Assembly (NCBI GenBank): GCA_003611875.1
Contig: RAYY01000037.1
Span: 1 to 46,137, forward strand
Length of the DNA: 46,137 nt
Direction: 5' to 3'
Source: a bacterium D16-56
GTDB lineage: Bacteria > Bacillota > Clostridia > Lachnospirales > Lachnospiraceae
This document shows positions 17,715 through 25,948 of this stretch, one piece after another. A program made the position numbers and the translations under genes. Position 1 is the first letter of the stretch; the number at the start of each line of letters is the position of its first letter. The notes under the pieces are model-generated. The model made no database searches, was not told where the DNA came from, and saw only the letters and a list, made by a program, of their open reading frames with translations.

Positions 17715-18069
17715 ATTCCATTTATTATCATAATTTTGTGAGAATCATCAGAGATTTTCCTTTGACAAGAACATCCGAATACTCTTTGGAAGGAACCTGG
17801 CCTCCCGGATATCTCGGTATGGCCGCCTCGGATTTCCTTTTAAGTTATTTGAAATAGTATGTAAGCGGATGCTTCTTCTAAATTGTAATGATTCTCAGCA
17901 TACAGAGAAGCCTTTATTCCTGAGAGAGATAATACGGACTGTACTTTTAGCCTCTCTTGTGGATTCACCTTCGCTGAATGATCGATTGCCAAATGCCCCA
18001 TTGGGTCCAAAATCCGACTGCTTAGAAGTCGGATTTTGGGCCGGATAAAGCACAAATACCTCTAAACAG
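17715..18069. other. intergenic region between convergent transcription units
   Basis: No gene is supported. It lies between the SDR gene (rightward) and the metallophosphoesterase (leftward) and contains the hairpin at 18007-18039. Short open frames here have neither ribosome binding sites nor recognisable content. Confidence 0.6.
18007..18039. terminator. 13-bp perfect hairpin between convergent genes
   Basis: CCAAAATCCGACT (18007-18019) and AGTCGGATTTTGG (18027-18039) pair perfectly around a 7-nt loop. There is no clean T run on either side, but position between two facing units argues for a shared terminator or transcript-end stabiliser. Confidence 0.6.
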
Positions 18070-18672
18070 TCATCCCTCCGGAAACTCAAGGATATAGTGG
18101 TCATACGCATTGACCACCATGGTCTCCCCCACCTGGTCCACTCTTTGAAACCCGGTCCCGTAATTGGCATGGACATGCCCATGGACAAACAGCTTTGGCT
18201 GATAAGTCTCAATCAATTCACAAAAGCAGGCAAATCCCCTGTGAGGCAGATCCTCCAGGTCATGGATTCCAGCCGCCGGCGCGTGGGAAACTAAAATATC
18301 AAACCCTTTATTCCGCTTCAGCTTCCACCGCAGCCGTCCGATGCGCCGGCGCATCTCTTTTTCCGTGTACTGATTCGCTGCATCCGGATGATAGCGCATC
18401 GAGCCGCCCAGACCCAAAATCCGAATCCCCCGGAAAGTCCGGATCTGATCCTCAATACAGATACATCCATTGTAAGTCTCTGCATCATAGGGCTTATCGT
18501 GATTCCCCATGACAAACATCACCGGAGCTTTGCTTACGCTGGCAAAAAAGTCAAGATAACTGGGTTTTAAATCTCCGCATGCCAGTATCAGCTCCACCCC
18601 TGCAAGCTTTTCCGGTCTGAAATATTCGTATAATGACTTGGACTCACAGTCTGCCAGCACCAGAATCTTCAC
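18070..18672 (-). CDS. calcineurin-like metallophosphoesterase
   Basis: A 200-residue phosphoesterase. Metal-binding motifs in order: LVLADCES (where DxH has become DCE), LILACGDLKP, MFVMGNHDKPY, ILVSHAP, and FVHGHVHANYG. The first histidine is replaced, as in several YfcE-unlike bacterial members. It starts with GTG at 18672, overlapping the BMP-domain gene stop by four bases, so the two proteins are made together. Substrate unknown; small nucleotides or phosphodiesters are typical. Confidence 0.82.
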   Translation of the reverse strand: MKILVLADCESKSLYEYFRPEKLAGVELILACGDLKPSYLDFFASVSKAPVMFVMGNHDKPYDAETYNGCICIEDQIRTFRGIRILGLGGSMRYHPDAANQYTEKEMRRRIGRLRWKLKRNKGFDILVSHAPAAGIHDLEDLPHRGFACFCELIETYQPKLFVHGHVHANYGTGFQRVDQVGETMVVNAYDHYILEFPEG

Positions 18673-20621
18673 CTTTTTTCTCCTTTTGTACCAGTTTCTT
18701 CTGCCTTGACTCCATTAAAACGGATCATCGCCTGAGCTTCCGGCTTAAAAAGCTCTGTGTCCGGTATCTGTCCCACCACATTGTCACACAGCCAGCCCAT
18801 ACGGATGATCTCCTCCGGGGTCAAACAACGTCCCTCATCCCCTACAATCAAACCATTCTGAGCATAAATCTTTCCTTCAAAGGTTCGGAAGGAGCCACAG
18901 CAAATGGACCATTTCAAAAAGTCAATCAGCTTCTGTGTGCTGGAAGGAAGATCCTTAGAGCAGATTACGTCGATCACATCTGCAGACATTCCCCACCAGT
19001 AATTAATGGCCTTTTTCCCTTTTAAGCTCTTATCCTCCTGCTCTCCCCGGCAGATCTGGTTGACGATCTGCTCATAAAATTTTCCCCAGTTAGTCAGAGA
19101 CGTGGCAAGATTTTCCACCATGCCGTCAGGGGCCTTGCAGTACAGCCCGTATTCACGGGACGCCTTTATAGGAGCAATCAGATCCTCGCCGGAAATGTGG
19201 GTGATTCCCTCCTGCTCCAGCTCCTGACGGCAGTGGTGCTCCTTTAAGCCTGACCATTTGAGATAAATTTTAGCCCTGGGATTGATCATCTTGGCCCCCA
19301 TGGCAAAGGCATTGATGTTGGACATCATGCCGTAAATAGGATAATCTGCAATATACCCCAGCTTTTCCCGCTCGCTCATGGCTGCTGCCAAAGCCCCCAT
19401 CAGGAACTTTGACTCATACATCCGGGCATAATAGGTGCGGATAGAAGAATAGGACATGTTCACCGAACAATTAAAAATTCTCAGCTTCGGATATTTGATG
19501 GCCGCCTTGACGCTGGTAGACGCCATTTGAGGAGCTACGGTAAAGATCACATTACAGCCTTCCTCCACCGCCTGATCTACTGCCCGCAAAACATCTTCCT
19601 CTGTACCCACATCCTCAAAGGCCCGTGTATGCATCTTCCCATGAAAACGCTGCTCCAGATACATCCGCCCCAGCTCATGGGCGTAGACCCAGCTTGACAC
19701 TTCCTTTCCTTTGGGATAAAGAAAAGCAGGCTTCAGCATCTCCGGCTCAATGGCAGTTCCGGGAAGCAGCCAGTTTAAAAGCTTAGGAGAGGCGCTCTCC
19801 TTTACCTCCGGCTTTTCCACCAGCGCAATCTCACTTCCCCGTGAGGTCAAAAGCAGCTCATCCCAGATACGGGTCAGATCCCTTTTCATCTGATCCCCGG
19901 TTCTGTCCCTGGCCACCTCATAGCTGAAAAACTCCACATATTTCAAGAAAGCATCCGAAGCCGTCAGCTCCATCTCCTCTGTTCTCAGATTATAAAACAC
20001 CTTGGAAAACCGGTCATAAGCAGCCTTAAAATACTGCCTATCATCCTCCGTCCAAATCTCCTGAGGTCCTTTTCCCATAGCCTCCAAAAGCCGCTTATAG
20101 CTGCCCGTCCTGCTGAACCACACATCGCAGTTAAAGGAAACCTGGTAAAAATCAAGAAATTCATAATACAGCTTCGTATCGTAATTGTCGCTCCTCTTGG
20201 GAATCAGACGAATCACAGATGCGGAAATACTGTAGGCATGAAGATATTTCAGCACACTGACCCGCTTATTTCCCTCCTGCACATAATAACGGTTCATAAA
20301 CTCATAGGCAATGATGGGATCATGGATACCCTCCTCAATCTGATGGTCATACAGATATCCCCACTTGGCCCCAAATTCCGACCGTTCCCCCAAAAGAGGC
20401 ATAAAATTGCTGGCAAATGCCTGCGTTCTTCCCTGGGTCTTTGTCCCTACCACCCGATCCAGCGGAATGTCAATGATCCCTAAGTTTACCTCTGACACAA
20501 TCTCCGTATTCGATAAAATATCATCCAGCACCGGCAGATAAGGATACTGCCCCTTGGAAATCGCCTCCTGATACCGCTTCCGCCCCTGCCGAAGCGCACC
20601 GCTGTAATCATATAATGCCAT
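18669..20621 (-). CDS. cytosolic BMP-domain protein with ParB-like N-terminus
   Basis: A 650-residue protein with an unusual build. The C-terminal half (about residues 300-600: CNVIFTVAPQMAS, IRTYYARMYESKFLMGALAA, KLGYIADYPIYGM) is a BMP/Med-type periplasmic-binding-protein domain like those of nucleoside-binding lipoproteins. The N-terminal part (about residues 45-130) reads LGIIDIPLDRVVG, AFASNFMPLL, then YYVQEGNKRVSVLKYLHA, which looks like a ParB/sulfiredoxin-type core where YVxDGxxR becomes YVQEGNKR. There is no signal peptide or lipobox and no permease nearby, so it is expected in the cytosol as a sensor or enzyme. Start at 20621 (AAAGGAG, 7-nt spacer) instead of TTG two codons earlier. 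It is coupled to the phosphoesterase. Confidence 0.72.
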   Translation of the reverse strand: MALYDYSGALRQGRKRYQEAISKGQYPYLPVLDDILSNTEIVSEVNLGIIDIPLDRVVGTKTQGRTQAFASNFMPLLGERSEFGAKWGYLYDHQIEEGIHDPIIAYEFMNRYYVQEGNKRVSVLKYLHAYSISASVIRLIPKRSDNYDTKLYYEFLDFYQVSFNCDVWFSRTGSYKRLLEAMGKGPQEIWTEDDRQYFKAAYDRFSKVFYNLRTEEMELTASDAFLKYVEFFSYEVARDRTGDQMKRDLTRIWDELLLTSRGSEIALVEKPEVKESASPKLLNWLLPGTAIEPEMLKPAFLYPKGKEVSSWVYAHELGRMYLEQRFHGKMHTRAFEDVGTEEDVLRAVDQAVEEGCNVIFTVAPQMASTSVKAAIKYPKLRIFNCSVNMSYSSIRTYYARMYESKFLMGALAAAMSEREKLGYIADYPIYGMMSNINAFAMGAKMINPRAKIYLKWSGLKEHHCRQELEQEGITHISGEDLIAPIKASREYGLYCKAPDGMVENLATSLTNWGKFYEQIVNQICRGEQEDKSLKGKKAINYWWGMSADVIDVICSKDLPSSTQKLIDFLKWSICCGSFRTFEGKIYAQNGLIVGDEGRCLTPEEIIRMGWLCDNVVGQIPDTELFKPEAQAMIRFNGVKAEETGTKGEKR

Positions 20622-20717
20622 CGCCAAACTCCTTTCTCCATCTCTCCCGTCTCACACAAGCAGCAGATTTTTGCCGCCCATGCTGACTACCTGAACGGCT
20701 GCGGCTCTCCGGCAAGC

Positions 20718-22646
20718 CTACATCCTCTCCGGCGCCTCGAACCCCAGCACATGGATCCCCGCAGAAAGCACATCCCGCGTCAGCGTAATCAGACGGATCC
20801 AGCCCTTCTGTCTCCCTTGATTTTCCTCTGTCAAAATCTTATTATCCCGATAAAAACCGTTAAATGCGTTGGCCAGACCATAGACGTACTGGCAGACCTT
20901 ATGAGGCGCCAGCTCCGCAAAAGCATTCTCCATTACATCATTGTACCGGGTCAGCTCCAGCATCAGCCCCCGCTCCGCTTCTCCGGCATCCGGAAGAATC
21001 AAAGCATCCTCCGCTCCTTCTGCCGTTTCCTGATAATTTTTCAAAATTGACTTTATCCGCACAATGGTATACAAAATATATGGTCCCGTATTTCCGGTAA
21101 AGGAGGTAAAACGCTCCATATCAAACACATAATCCTTTGCAGCCTGGTTTGAAAGATCTCCATATTTTAATGCTGCCAGCCCGATCATCTTGGCAGTCTT
21201 TCTTGCTTCCTCCTCCGACATTTCCATACCTGCCTTTAAAGCATCCTCTATGTCAGCCGCTGCTTCTGTCCCGGAATTTTTCCCTTCTGTCAGGACATCT
21301 GCCGCCGGCTCCCCGGGATTCTTTCCTCCTGTCAGAGTATCCGCCTCGGTGCCTTCTGCCTTCTGCACTCCTCGGTTCTCCCGGATCCGGTCATAGACCG
21401 CTGCCTCAATATCCGCGATCAGATGCTCCAGCCGCATCACGCCTCCGTCCCTAGTCTTAAACGGCTTCCCGTCCTTCCCGTTCATGGTTCCGAAGCCAAT
21501 ATACACCATAGGCGTATCCTCTTTCACATACCCGGCCTTTTTGGCCACCCGGAACACCTGGGTATAATGAAGCTCCTGCCGCTTATCCGCTATATAAATA
21601 TACTGATCCGGCTGATACAATTTCTCCCTCTCCAGAATCGTCCCCAGATCCGTGGTGGCATAAAGAGCCGCCCCATCCGATTTCTGTACAATGCAGGGCG
21701 GAAGCTCCTTAGAGTCTGTATCCCGGGCAATATCTACCACCAGCGCTCCCTGACTTTCCCTGGCCAGCCCCTTCTTCTGCAGATCCTCAATCAGCCATGG
21801 AATATAAGGTCCCGCATCACTCTCCCCTTTCCACAAATCAAAATGCACATCCAGATTCCCATAATTCTTTTTCAAATCCTCCAGGGAAATCCTCATAATG
21901 TGCTTCCAGATGGCAGCATACGGAGCATATCCGCTCTGCAGCCGCAAAGTGGCCGCCTGAGCCCGCTCCTTAAAAGTATCGTCCTTTTTGGACCGGGCGC
22001 TGGCACAGGGATAAATATCCTCCAGCTCCTCAATGGTAAACGGCGCCTCGAAAGGATATTCCCCCTCATATGCTTCCTGAAAATACACCAGTTCCGGCTT
22101 CCGCTCCCGCAGCTCCTCGATAATCAGGCCCATCTGCAGGCCCCAATCCCCCAGATGCACATCCCCGATCACATGATAGCCCAAAAAGGCTGCCATCCGC
22201 CGAATGCTTTCCCCGATAACCGCAGAGCGCAAATGTCCCACATGCAGCGGCTTTGCCACATTGGCGCCGCCGTAATCCACGATCACCGTCTCCCCATGCC
22301 CCGGATCTTCCAGCCCCAGCTTCTCCTCCCTCTGCATGGTATTTAAATAATCTGCCAGAAATCCTCCGTCCAGACATAGATTGATAAATCCCGGCATCAC
22401 TGCGCTGATCTGCGAAAACATAGCAGGCTCTGCCCCGCCAGAGCCGGTCAGATAAGCCGTCACCTGGTTTGCAATGTCAATAGGTTTTTTTTTGTATGCC
22501 TTTGCCGCTGCCATTGCCCCGTTGCACTGATATTCACATAAGTCCGGACGATTGGAAAGCACGGCTTTTCCAAAATGCTTTTCATAGCCACAGGCTTCAA
22601 AAGCCTGTTCCATCTGGGCAGAAATCATATCCAGTATTTTTTTCAC
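20718..22646 (-). CDS. argS: arginine--tRNA ligase
   Basis: A 642-residue class Ia aminoacyl-tRNA synthetase charging tRNA-Arg. The N-terminal Add-1 region is followed by YGGANVAKPLHVGHLRSAVIGES (HIGH motif HVGH), the AAALYATTDLGT region, GFGTMNGKDGKPFKTRDGG (KMSKS-equivalent) and the DALR-type anticodon-binding domain ending in VLGFEAPERM. The enzyme carries an extra low-complexity stretch of some 30-40 residues at about 430-462 that contains two 14-residue near-repeats. Start is GTG at 22646 behind AAGGAGATTAACAAC. Essential translation gene. Confidence 0.95.
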   Translation of the reverse strand: MKKILDMISAQMEQAFEACGYEKHFGKAVLSNRPDLCEYQCNGAMAAAKAYKKKPIDIANQVTAYLTGSGGAEPAMFSQISAVMPGFINLCLDGGFLADYLNTMQREEKLGLEDPGHGETVIVDYGGANVAKPLHVGHLRSAVIGESIRRMAAFLGYHVIGDVHLGDWGLQMGLIIEELRERKPELVYFQEAYEGEYPFEAPFTIEELEDIYPCASARSKKDDTFKERAQAATLRLQSGYAPYAAIWKHIMRISLEDLKKNYGNLDVHFDLWKGESDAGPYIPWLIEDLQKKGLARESQGALVVDIARDTDSKELPPCIVQKSDGAALYATTDLGTILEREKLYQPDQYIYIADKRQELHYTQVFRVAKKAGYVKEDTPMVYIGFGTMNGKDGKPFKTRDGGVMRLEHLIADIEAAVYDRIRENRGVQKAEGTEADTLTGGKNPGEPAADVLTEGKNSGTEAAADIEDALKAGMEMSEEEARKTAKMIGLAALKYGDLSNQAAKDYVFDMERFTSFTGNTGPYILYTIVRIKSILKNYQETAEGAEDALILPDAGEAERGLMLELTRYNDVMENAFAELAPHKVCQYVYGLANAFNGFYRDNKILTEENQGRQKGWIRLITLTRDVLSAGIHVLGFEAPERM

Positions 22647-22756
22647 GTTGTTAATCTCCTTTTTTGAATCTCTTTACTGCGATTCGCTGTTTTCTGTCAT
22701 TTTCTTAATCCTTGCAAGGAGCAGACATTCCAAAAATCCCTGCTCCGTTCTCTTTC

Positions 22757-23302
22757 TCATGTTTCTTTCTCACGGACCATTCCGTTCAGCTTCTGCACGA
22801 TCTCCTCACAGATTTCCTCCACCCTTTTTCCATCCGTAGAAACCATCCAGTCTGCCGCCGCCTCATACGCAGTACGCCGCTTTTCCATTAATTCTGCAAT
22901 ATACTCCACATTCATATGGCCATTCAAAATCGGACGGCTGTCCGAATGCCTTACCCGATTTAAAATGGTCTCCGGCTCTGCTGCCAAAAGCACGATCCGG
23001 CTGCTCTTTTTTAAATTTTCCACATTTTCCCTTCGCATTACTGCTCCGCCTCCGCAGGAAATAACCGTCCTGCGGCAGTCCAGAAGCTTTAAGATCGCCC
23101 TGGCCTCACAGTCACGAAAGTAAGGCTCTCCATACTTTTCAAAAATATCCCGGATCGCCATATTCTCTGACTCCACAATCATAGCATCGGTCTCCACCTC
23201 ATCCATGGAATATTGATCCCGCAGATAATGAGACACGGTACTCTTCCCAACCCCCATAAATCCAATCAGTGCAATATTATCCTGAAACAAAAGCTCTGTC
23301 AT
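22757..23302 (-). CDS. aroK: shikimate kinase
   Basis: A 181-residue P-loop kinase phosphorylating shikimate at O3 in chorismate biosynthesis. Motifs: IGFMGVGKST (Walker A), DEVETDAMIVE (shikimate-binding aspartate region), YFRDCEARAI (where the usual FR.E motif is FRDCE), SCGGGAVMR and the LID arginine stretch RVRHSDSRPIL. Normal length. It lies downstream of efp and separated from it by a terminator; the argS gene follows 110 bases later on the same strand. Confidence 0.88.
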   Translation of the reverse strand: MTELLFQDNIALIGFMGVGKSTVSHYLRDQYSMDEVETDAMIVESENMAIRDIFEKYGEPYFRDCEARAILKLLDCRRTVISCGGGAVMRRENVENLKKSSRIVLLAAEPETILNRVRHSDSRPILNGHMNVEYIAELMEKRRTAYEAAADWMVSTDGKRVEEICEEIVQKLNGMVREKET

Positions 23303-23342
23303 ATTCTGCTGTTCCTTTCCGCCTCTGTTATCTCAACAGCAA

Positions 23343-23369
23343 AAGCCAGACTTTTAAGAGGTCTGGCTT
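23343..23369 (-). terminator. intrinsic terminator downstream of efp
   Basis: AAGCCAGAC (43-51) and GTCTGGCTT (61-69) form a 9-bp stem with a 9-nt loop; on the minus strand it continues into TTTTG. Placed between efp and aroK. Confidence 0.75.
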
Positions 23370-23552
23370 CGCTTTCATCTTAAAGGGAATGGCCTTTGGA
23401 ACTGTCCCCCAAAACAACTTACCATATTCCTTGTCTTTTCTCCGGAAGCGCTGCTCAAAATCCGTTACATAGCCCACTATGCGCCCGATTTTTGAGCGGC
23501 GCCTCGAAGAAAAATCATGCACACGATCCGTAAGCTATTTCAAGACAGTTCC

Positions 23553-24110
23553 TTATGCTCTGGACAGGTATTCTCCGGAACGGGTATCGATCTTGATCTT
23601 GTCCCCATTGTCCACAAACAGCGGCACATATACGGTAGCTCCGGTTTCCACCGTAGCAGGCTTGGTAGCTCCCTGAGCCGTATCACCCTTAAATCCCGGC
23701 TCTGTGTTGGTGATCTCCAGCTCCACAAACAGAGGCGGCTCCACAGAAAACACCTTGCCGTTGTAAGAGCACACTTTTACCGTCTCATTCTCCTTCACAA
23801 ACTTCAAAGCATCTCCGATCACATCCGGAGCCAGAGCCATCTGCTCATAATTCTCCATATTCATAAAGTTGAACAGATCGCCGTCTGCATACAGGTACTG
23901 CATGTCCACACGGTCAATCCTGGCTGCAGGGAACTTCTCTGTGGGACGGAAGGTCCGCTCTACTACTGAACCGGTCATCACGTTCTTAATCTTTGTTCTG
24001 ACAAAAGCCGCGCCCTTGCCTGGCTTTACATGCTGAAACTCAACAATCTGATATACGGAACCGTCAATCTCCAGAGTAATGCCATTTCTAAAATCACCTG
24101 CTGAAATCAT
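23553..24110 (-). CDS. efp: elongation factor P
   Basis: A 185-residue EF-P, standard length, three beta-barrel domains. It enters the ribosomal E/P region to relieve stalling at consecutive prolines. The tip loop [13 protein letters not shown] has lysine at residue 32, the site modified in many bacteria; SGEYLSRA is the family's C-terminal form. Start at 24110 behind AAGGAGGACTATCCC. No modification enzyme (epmA, ymfI) is seen nearby. Confidence 0.95.
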   Translation of the reverse strand: MISAGDFRNGITLEIDGSVYQIVEFQHVKPGKGAAFVRTKIKNVMTGSVVERTFRPTEKFPAARIDRVDMQYLYADGDLFNFMNMENYEQMALAPDVIGDALKFVKENETVKVCSYNGKVFSVEPPLFVELEITNTEPGFKGDTAQGATKPATVETGATVYVPLFVDNGDKIKIDTRSGEYLSRA

Positions 24111-24318
24111 GGGATAGTCCTCCTTGCATTTACATACTCACTCGTAATCTTTTATATTCTATAATAAACCTTCCTTTTTTTCAACCATTTTTTTCTATTA
24201 TGAGAAACCTGCTGCAAGAAAGCGGTAACTGTTCAGATTTCTCTTGGAATTGTGACGGCATCCGGCCATTGAAAATCCCTGCTGCCATAGGTCAAATGCC
24301 CGCAGCATTTTCTCTCGG

Positions 24319-24873
24319 TCAATGCGGGGAATCCACAGACCTGTCCGAATTTCCGCAGAAGTCTTTCTTCCTTCGCTTCAGGCTTCTCTTATAAAAATAC
24401 AGCACCACAGCCTCCAGATACCGCTTTACTACGATCTGAATCTCCTCCTTGGGATTCATGGGCTTTACCAAAATCCCATAGATTCCGGCCCGGTTTGCCC
24501 CATATACATCCGTAAAAAGCTGATCCCCCACAAACAGGGTATCCTGAATGCCTGTCCCCATCTTCTCCATTGCTTTCTTATAGCTTCTCACCGCCGGCTT
24601 GCCTGATTTATAAATATACGGCGAATCCACCTCTCTGGCAAAGGCCGCCACCCTTGGCTCCTTGTTGTTGGAGAGAAGATAGGTATGGATTCCCAGACTG
24701 TGCAGACGGGCAAACAGTTCCCTTGCCCGGTCATCTGCCGGAGCGTCATGGCAGACCAGCGTATTATCAATATCAAAAATAACACCCCGAATCCCCTTAT
24801 CCCTCCAAGCCTCAAAATCAATCTCATAGGTGCTTTCCACCCATTCCTTCGGATAAAACTGCTCTAATATCAT
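24319..24873 (-). CDS. YqeG family HAD IIIA phosphatase
   Basis: A 184-residue HAD-superfamily protein of subfamily IIIA. Motif I is GVIFDIDNTLVCHDAP, motif II LLSNNKEPRV, motif III the lysine of SGKPAVRSYKKAMEK, and motif IV FVGDQLFTDVYGANRAG. Bacillus YqeG neighbours the yqeH/aroE genes; mitochondrial relatives dephosphorylate phosphatidylglycerophosphate, but the bacterial role is uncertain. ATG overlaps the nrdR stop by four bases. Confidence 0.88.
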   Translation of the reverse strand: MILEQFYPKEWVESTYEIDFEAWRDKGIRGVIFDIDNTLVCHDAPADDRARELFARLHSLGIHTYLLSNNKEPRVAAFAREVDSPYIYKSGKPAVRSYKKAMEKMGTGIQDTLFVGDQLFTDVYGANRAGIYGILVKPMNPKEEIQIVVKRYLEAVVLYFYKRSLKRRKKDFCGNSDRSVDSPH

Positions 24874-25325
24874 TTGTTCTTCAACAGCTTTCCCAGCTCC
24901 TCCATAAAGGTATTCACATCCTTAAACTCCCGGTAAACCGAAGCAAAACGAACATAGGCCACCTCGTCTAAGCTTTTGAGTTTCCCCATCACCAGCTCTC
25001 CGATCACCGAGGTTTCCACCTCTTTTTCTTCCATGTTAAAAACACTGTTCTCAATCTCATCAATCATGGCATTGATTTGTTCTGTAGAAACCGGACGCTT
25101 ATGGCAGGAACGAATCACCCCGTCCTCAATCTTGGAACGATCATAGGTTTCCCTGGTTCGGTCCTTCTTAATCACCATAAGAGGCATGGTCTCCAGCTTT
25201 TCATAGGTAGTAAACCGCTTCTTACACTTTTCACACTGACGACGCCTTCGGATGGAACTGTTCTCATCTGCCGGCCTGGAATCAATCACTTTGGTATCTG
25301 ACGCACTGCAATACGGACACTTCAC
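24870..25325 (-). CDS. nrdR: transcriptional repressor NrdR
   Basis: About 151 residues. NrdR is a zinc-ribbon plus ATP-cone repressor that senses nucleotides and controls ribonucleotide reductase genes. Seen: KCPYCSASDTKVIDSRP and RRRRQCEKCKKRFTTYEK (four zinc cysteines) followed by the ATP cone from VIKKDRTRETYDRSKI to FMEELGKLL. Start choice: GTG at 25325 is 8 nt from AGGAGG and gives the canonical N-terminus (M)KCPYC; ATG at 25331 would be only 2 nt away. A longer reading to 25400 does not look protein-like. Confidence 0.92.
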   Translation of the reverse strand: MKCPYCSASDTKVIDSRPADENSSIRRRRQCEKCKKRFTTYEKLETMPLMVIKKDRTRETYDRSKIEDGVIRSCHKRPVSTEQINAMIDEIENSVFNMEEKEVETSVIGELVMGKLKSLDEVAYVRFASVYREFKDVNTFMEELGKLLKNK

Positions 25326-25469
25326 TGTCATTTCCTCCTGTTTTCGCACAATGCAGCAGTTCAGGCTCACTCCCTGCTGCACCAACCACATGCTTTCCAC
25401 TACCGCCTACTTCCTGATACAGCATTTCCTGAATTTCCACAATCTCACATCAGGCGATATCCTTTCGTC

Positions 25470-25497
25470 ATTGTATCACGTCTGAATGAATTGTTAA
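25470..25497 (-). promoter_or_regulatory. probable nrdR promoter
   Basis: TTAACA (25492-25497) and TACAAT (25470-25475), 16 bases apart, on the minus strand in the 288-base gap upstream of nrdR. Confidence 0.5.
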
Positions 25498-25613
25498 AAA
25501 ATTTATGAACTTTCTTTTATTTTACCTCACCCATTGACAATTTGCAACCTTTTTTACAAAAAGCGTACAAAATACTTGCATTTTTATAACGATTTCTTAA
25601 TACAAACCATGCT

Positions 25614-25879
25614 TCATCCGCATTTACATGCTTTTTCCGCATCCTTCAGTGTCCTGATTTCCACCAAAATAATATCATCCCCGATCTGTTTCACATCACA
25701 AAAAGGAATCACATATTCCCTCTCCCTGCCGAATATTCCGCAGAGACAGCCTGGCCCCGGCACAATCAAATGAGTGATGCATCCTGTCTTTTCATCAAAT
25801 TCCACATCCCCCACAAATCCCAGCCTTTTACAGTCACAAATATTTATGACCTCTTTTTTTTTAAATCAAAAATACGCAT
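25614..25879 (-). CDS. YlmC/YmxH-type PRC-barrel sporulation protein, frameshifted at an A9 run
   Basis: The downstream part reads VINICDCKRLGFVGDVEFDEKTG...GREREYVIPFCDVKQIGDDIILVEI, a PRC-barrel protein of the YlmC/YmxH family (normally about 85 residues, sporulation-linked in Bacillus). The natural start MRIFDLKKK is found at ATG 25879 but in a different frame: a run of 9 A on the coding strand (25854-25862) should be 10 to keep the frame open. As written, translation from 25879 stops after 9 codons, and the in-frame upstream region hits TGA with no normal start codon. Either a real frameshift, a sequencing error, or polymerase slippage that restores the frame. The start also sits in the arm of a 13-bp hairpin. 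Confidence 0.7.
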
Positions 25880-25914
25880 AGGATACACCCCTGTCTTCTT
25901 AGTGTATCCTATGC
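25876..25914 (-). terminator. 13-bp hairpin between metQ and ylmC, overlapping the ylmC start
   Basis: GCATAGGATACAC (25876-25888) and GTGTATCCTATGC (25902-25914) are perfectly complementary with a 13-nt loop. Read leftward it follows the metQ stop and continues into GTATTTTTG, so it can act as the metQ terminator. The ylmC ATG (25879-25877) lies in its second arm and a possible AGGGG ribosome site is at the loop edge, so it could also hide the start. Confidence 0.75.
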
Positions 25915-25948
25915 ATATTCTGTATGTCTGGTTCCGATTTTAGCTGGT

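Noticed and set aside
17840-18055. 71-codon minus-strand frame between SDR and phosphoesterase
   Set aside because: It reads through the terminator hairpin and has no site or recognisable content.
21423-22346. A 307-codon plus-strand open frame opposite argS
   Set aside because: It is the shadow of argS; no ribosome site, no protein-like features.
22647-22756. T-box leader for argS
   Set aside because: Only 110 bases to aroK, with no specifier-loop or T-box sequence.
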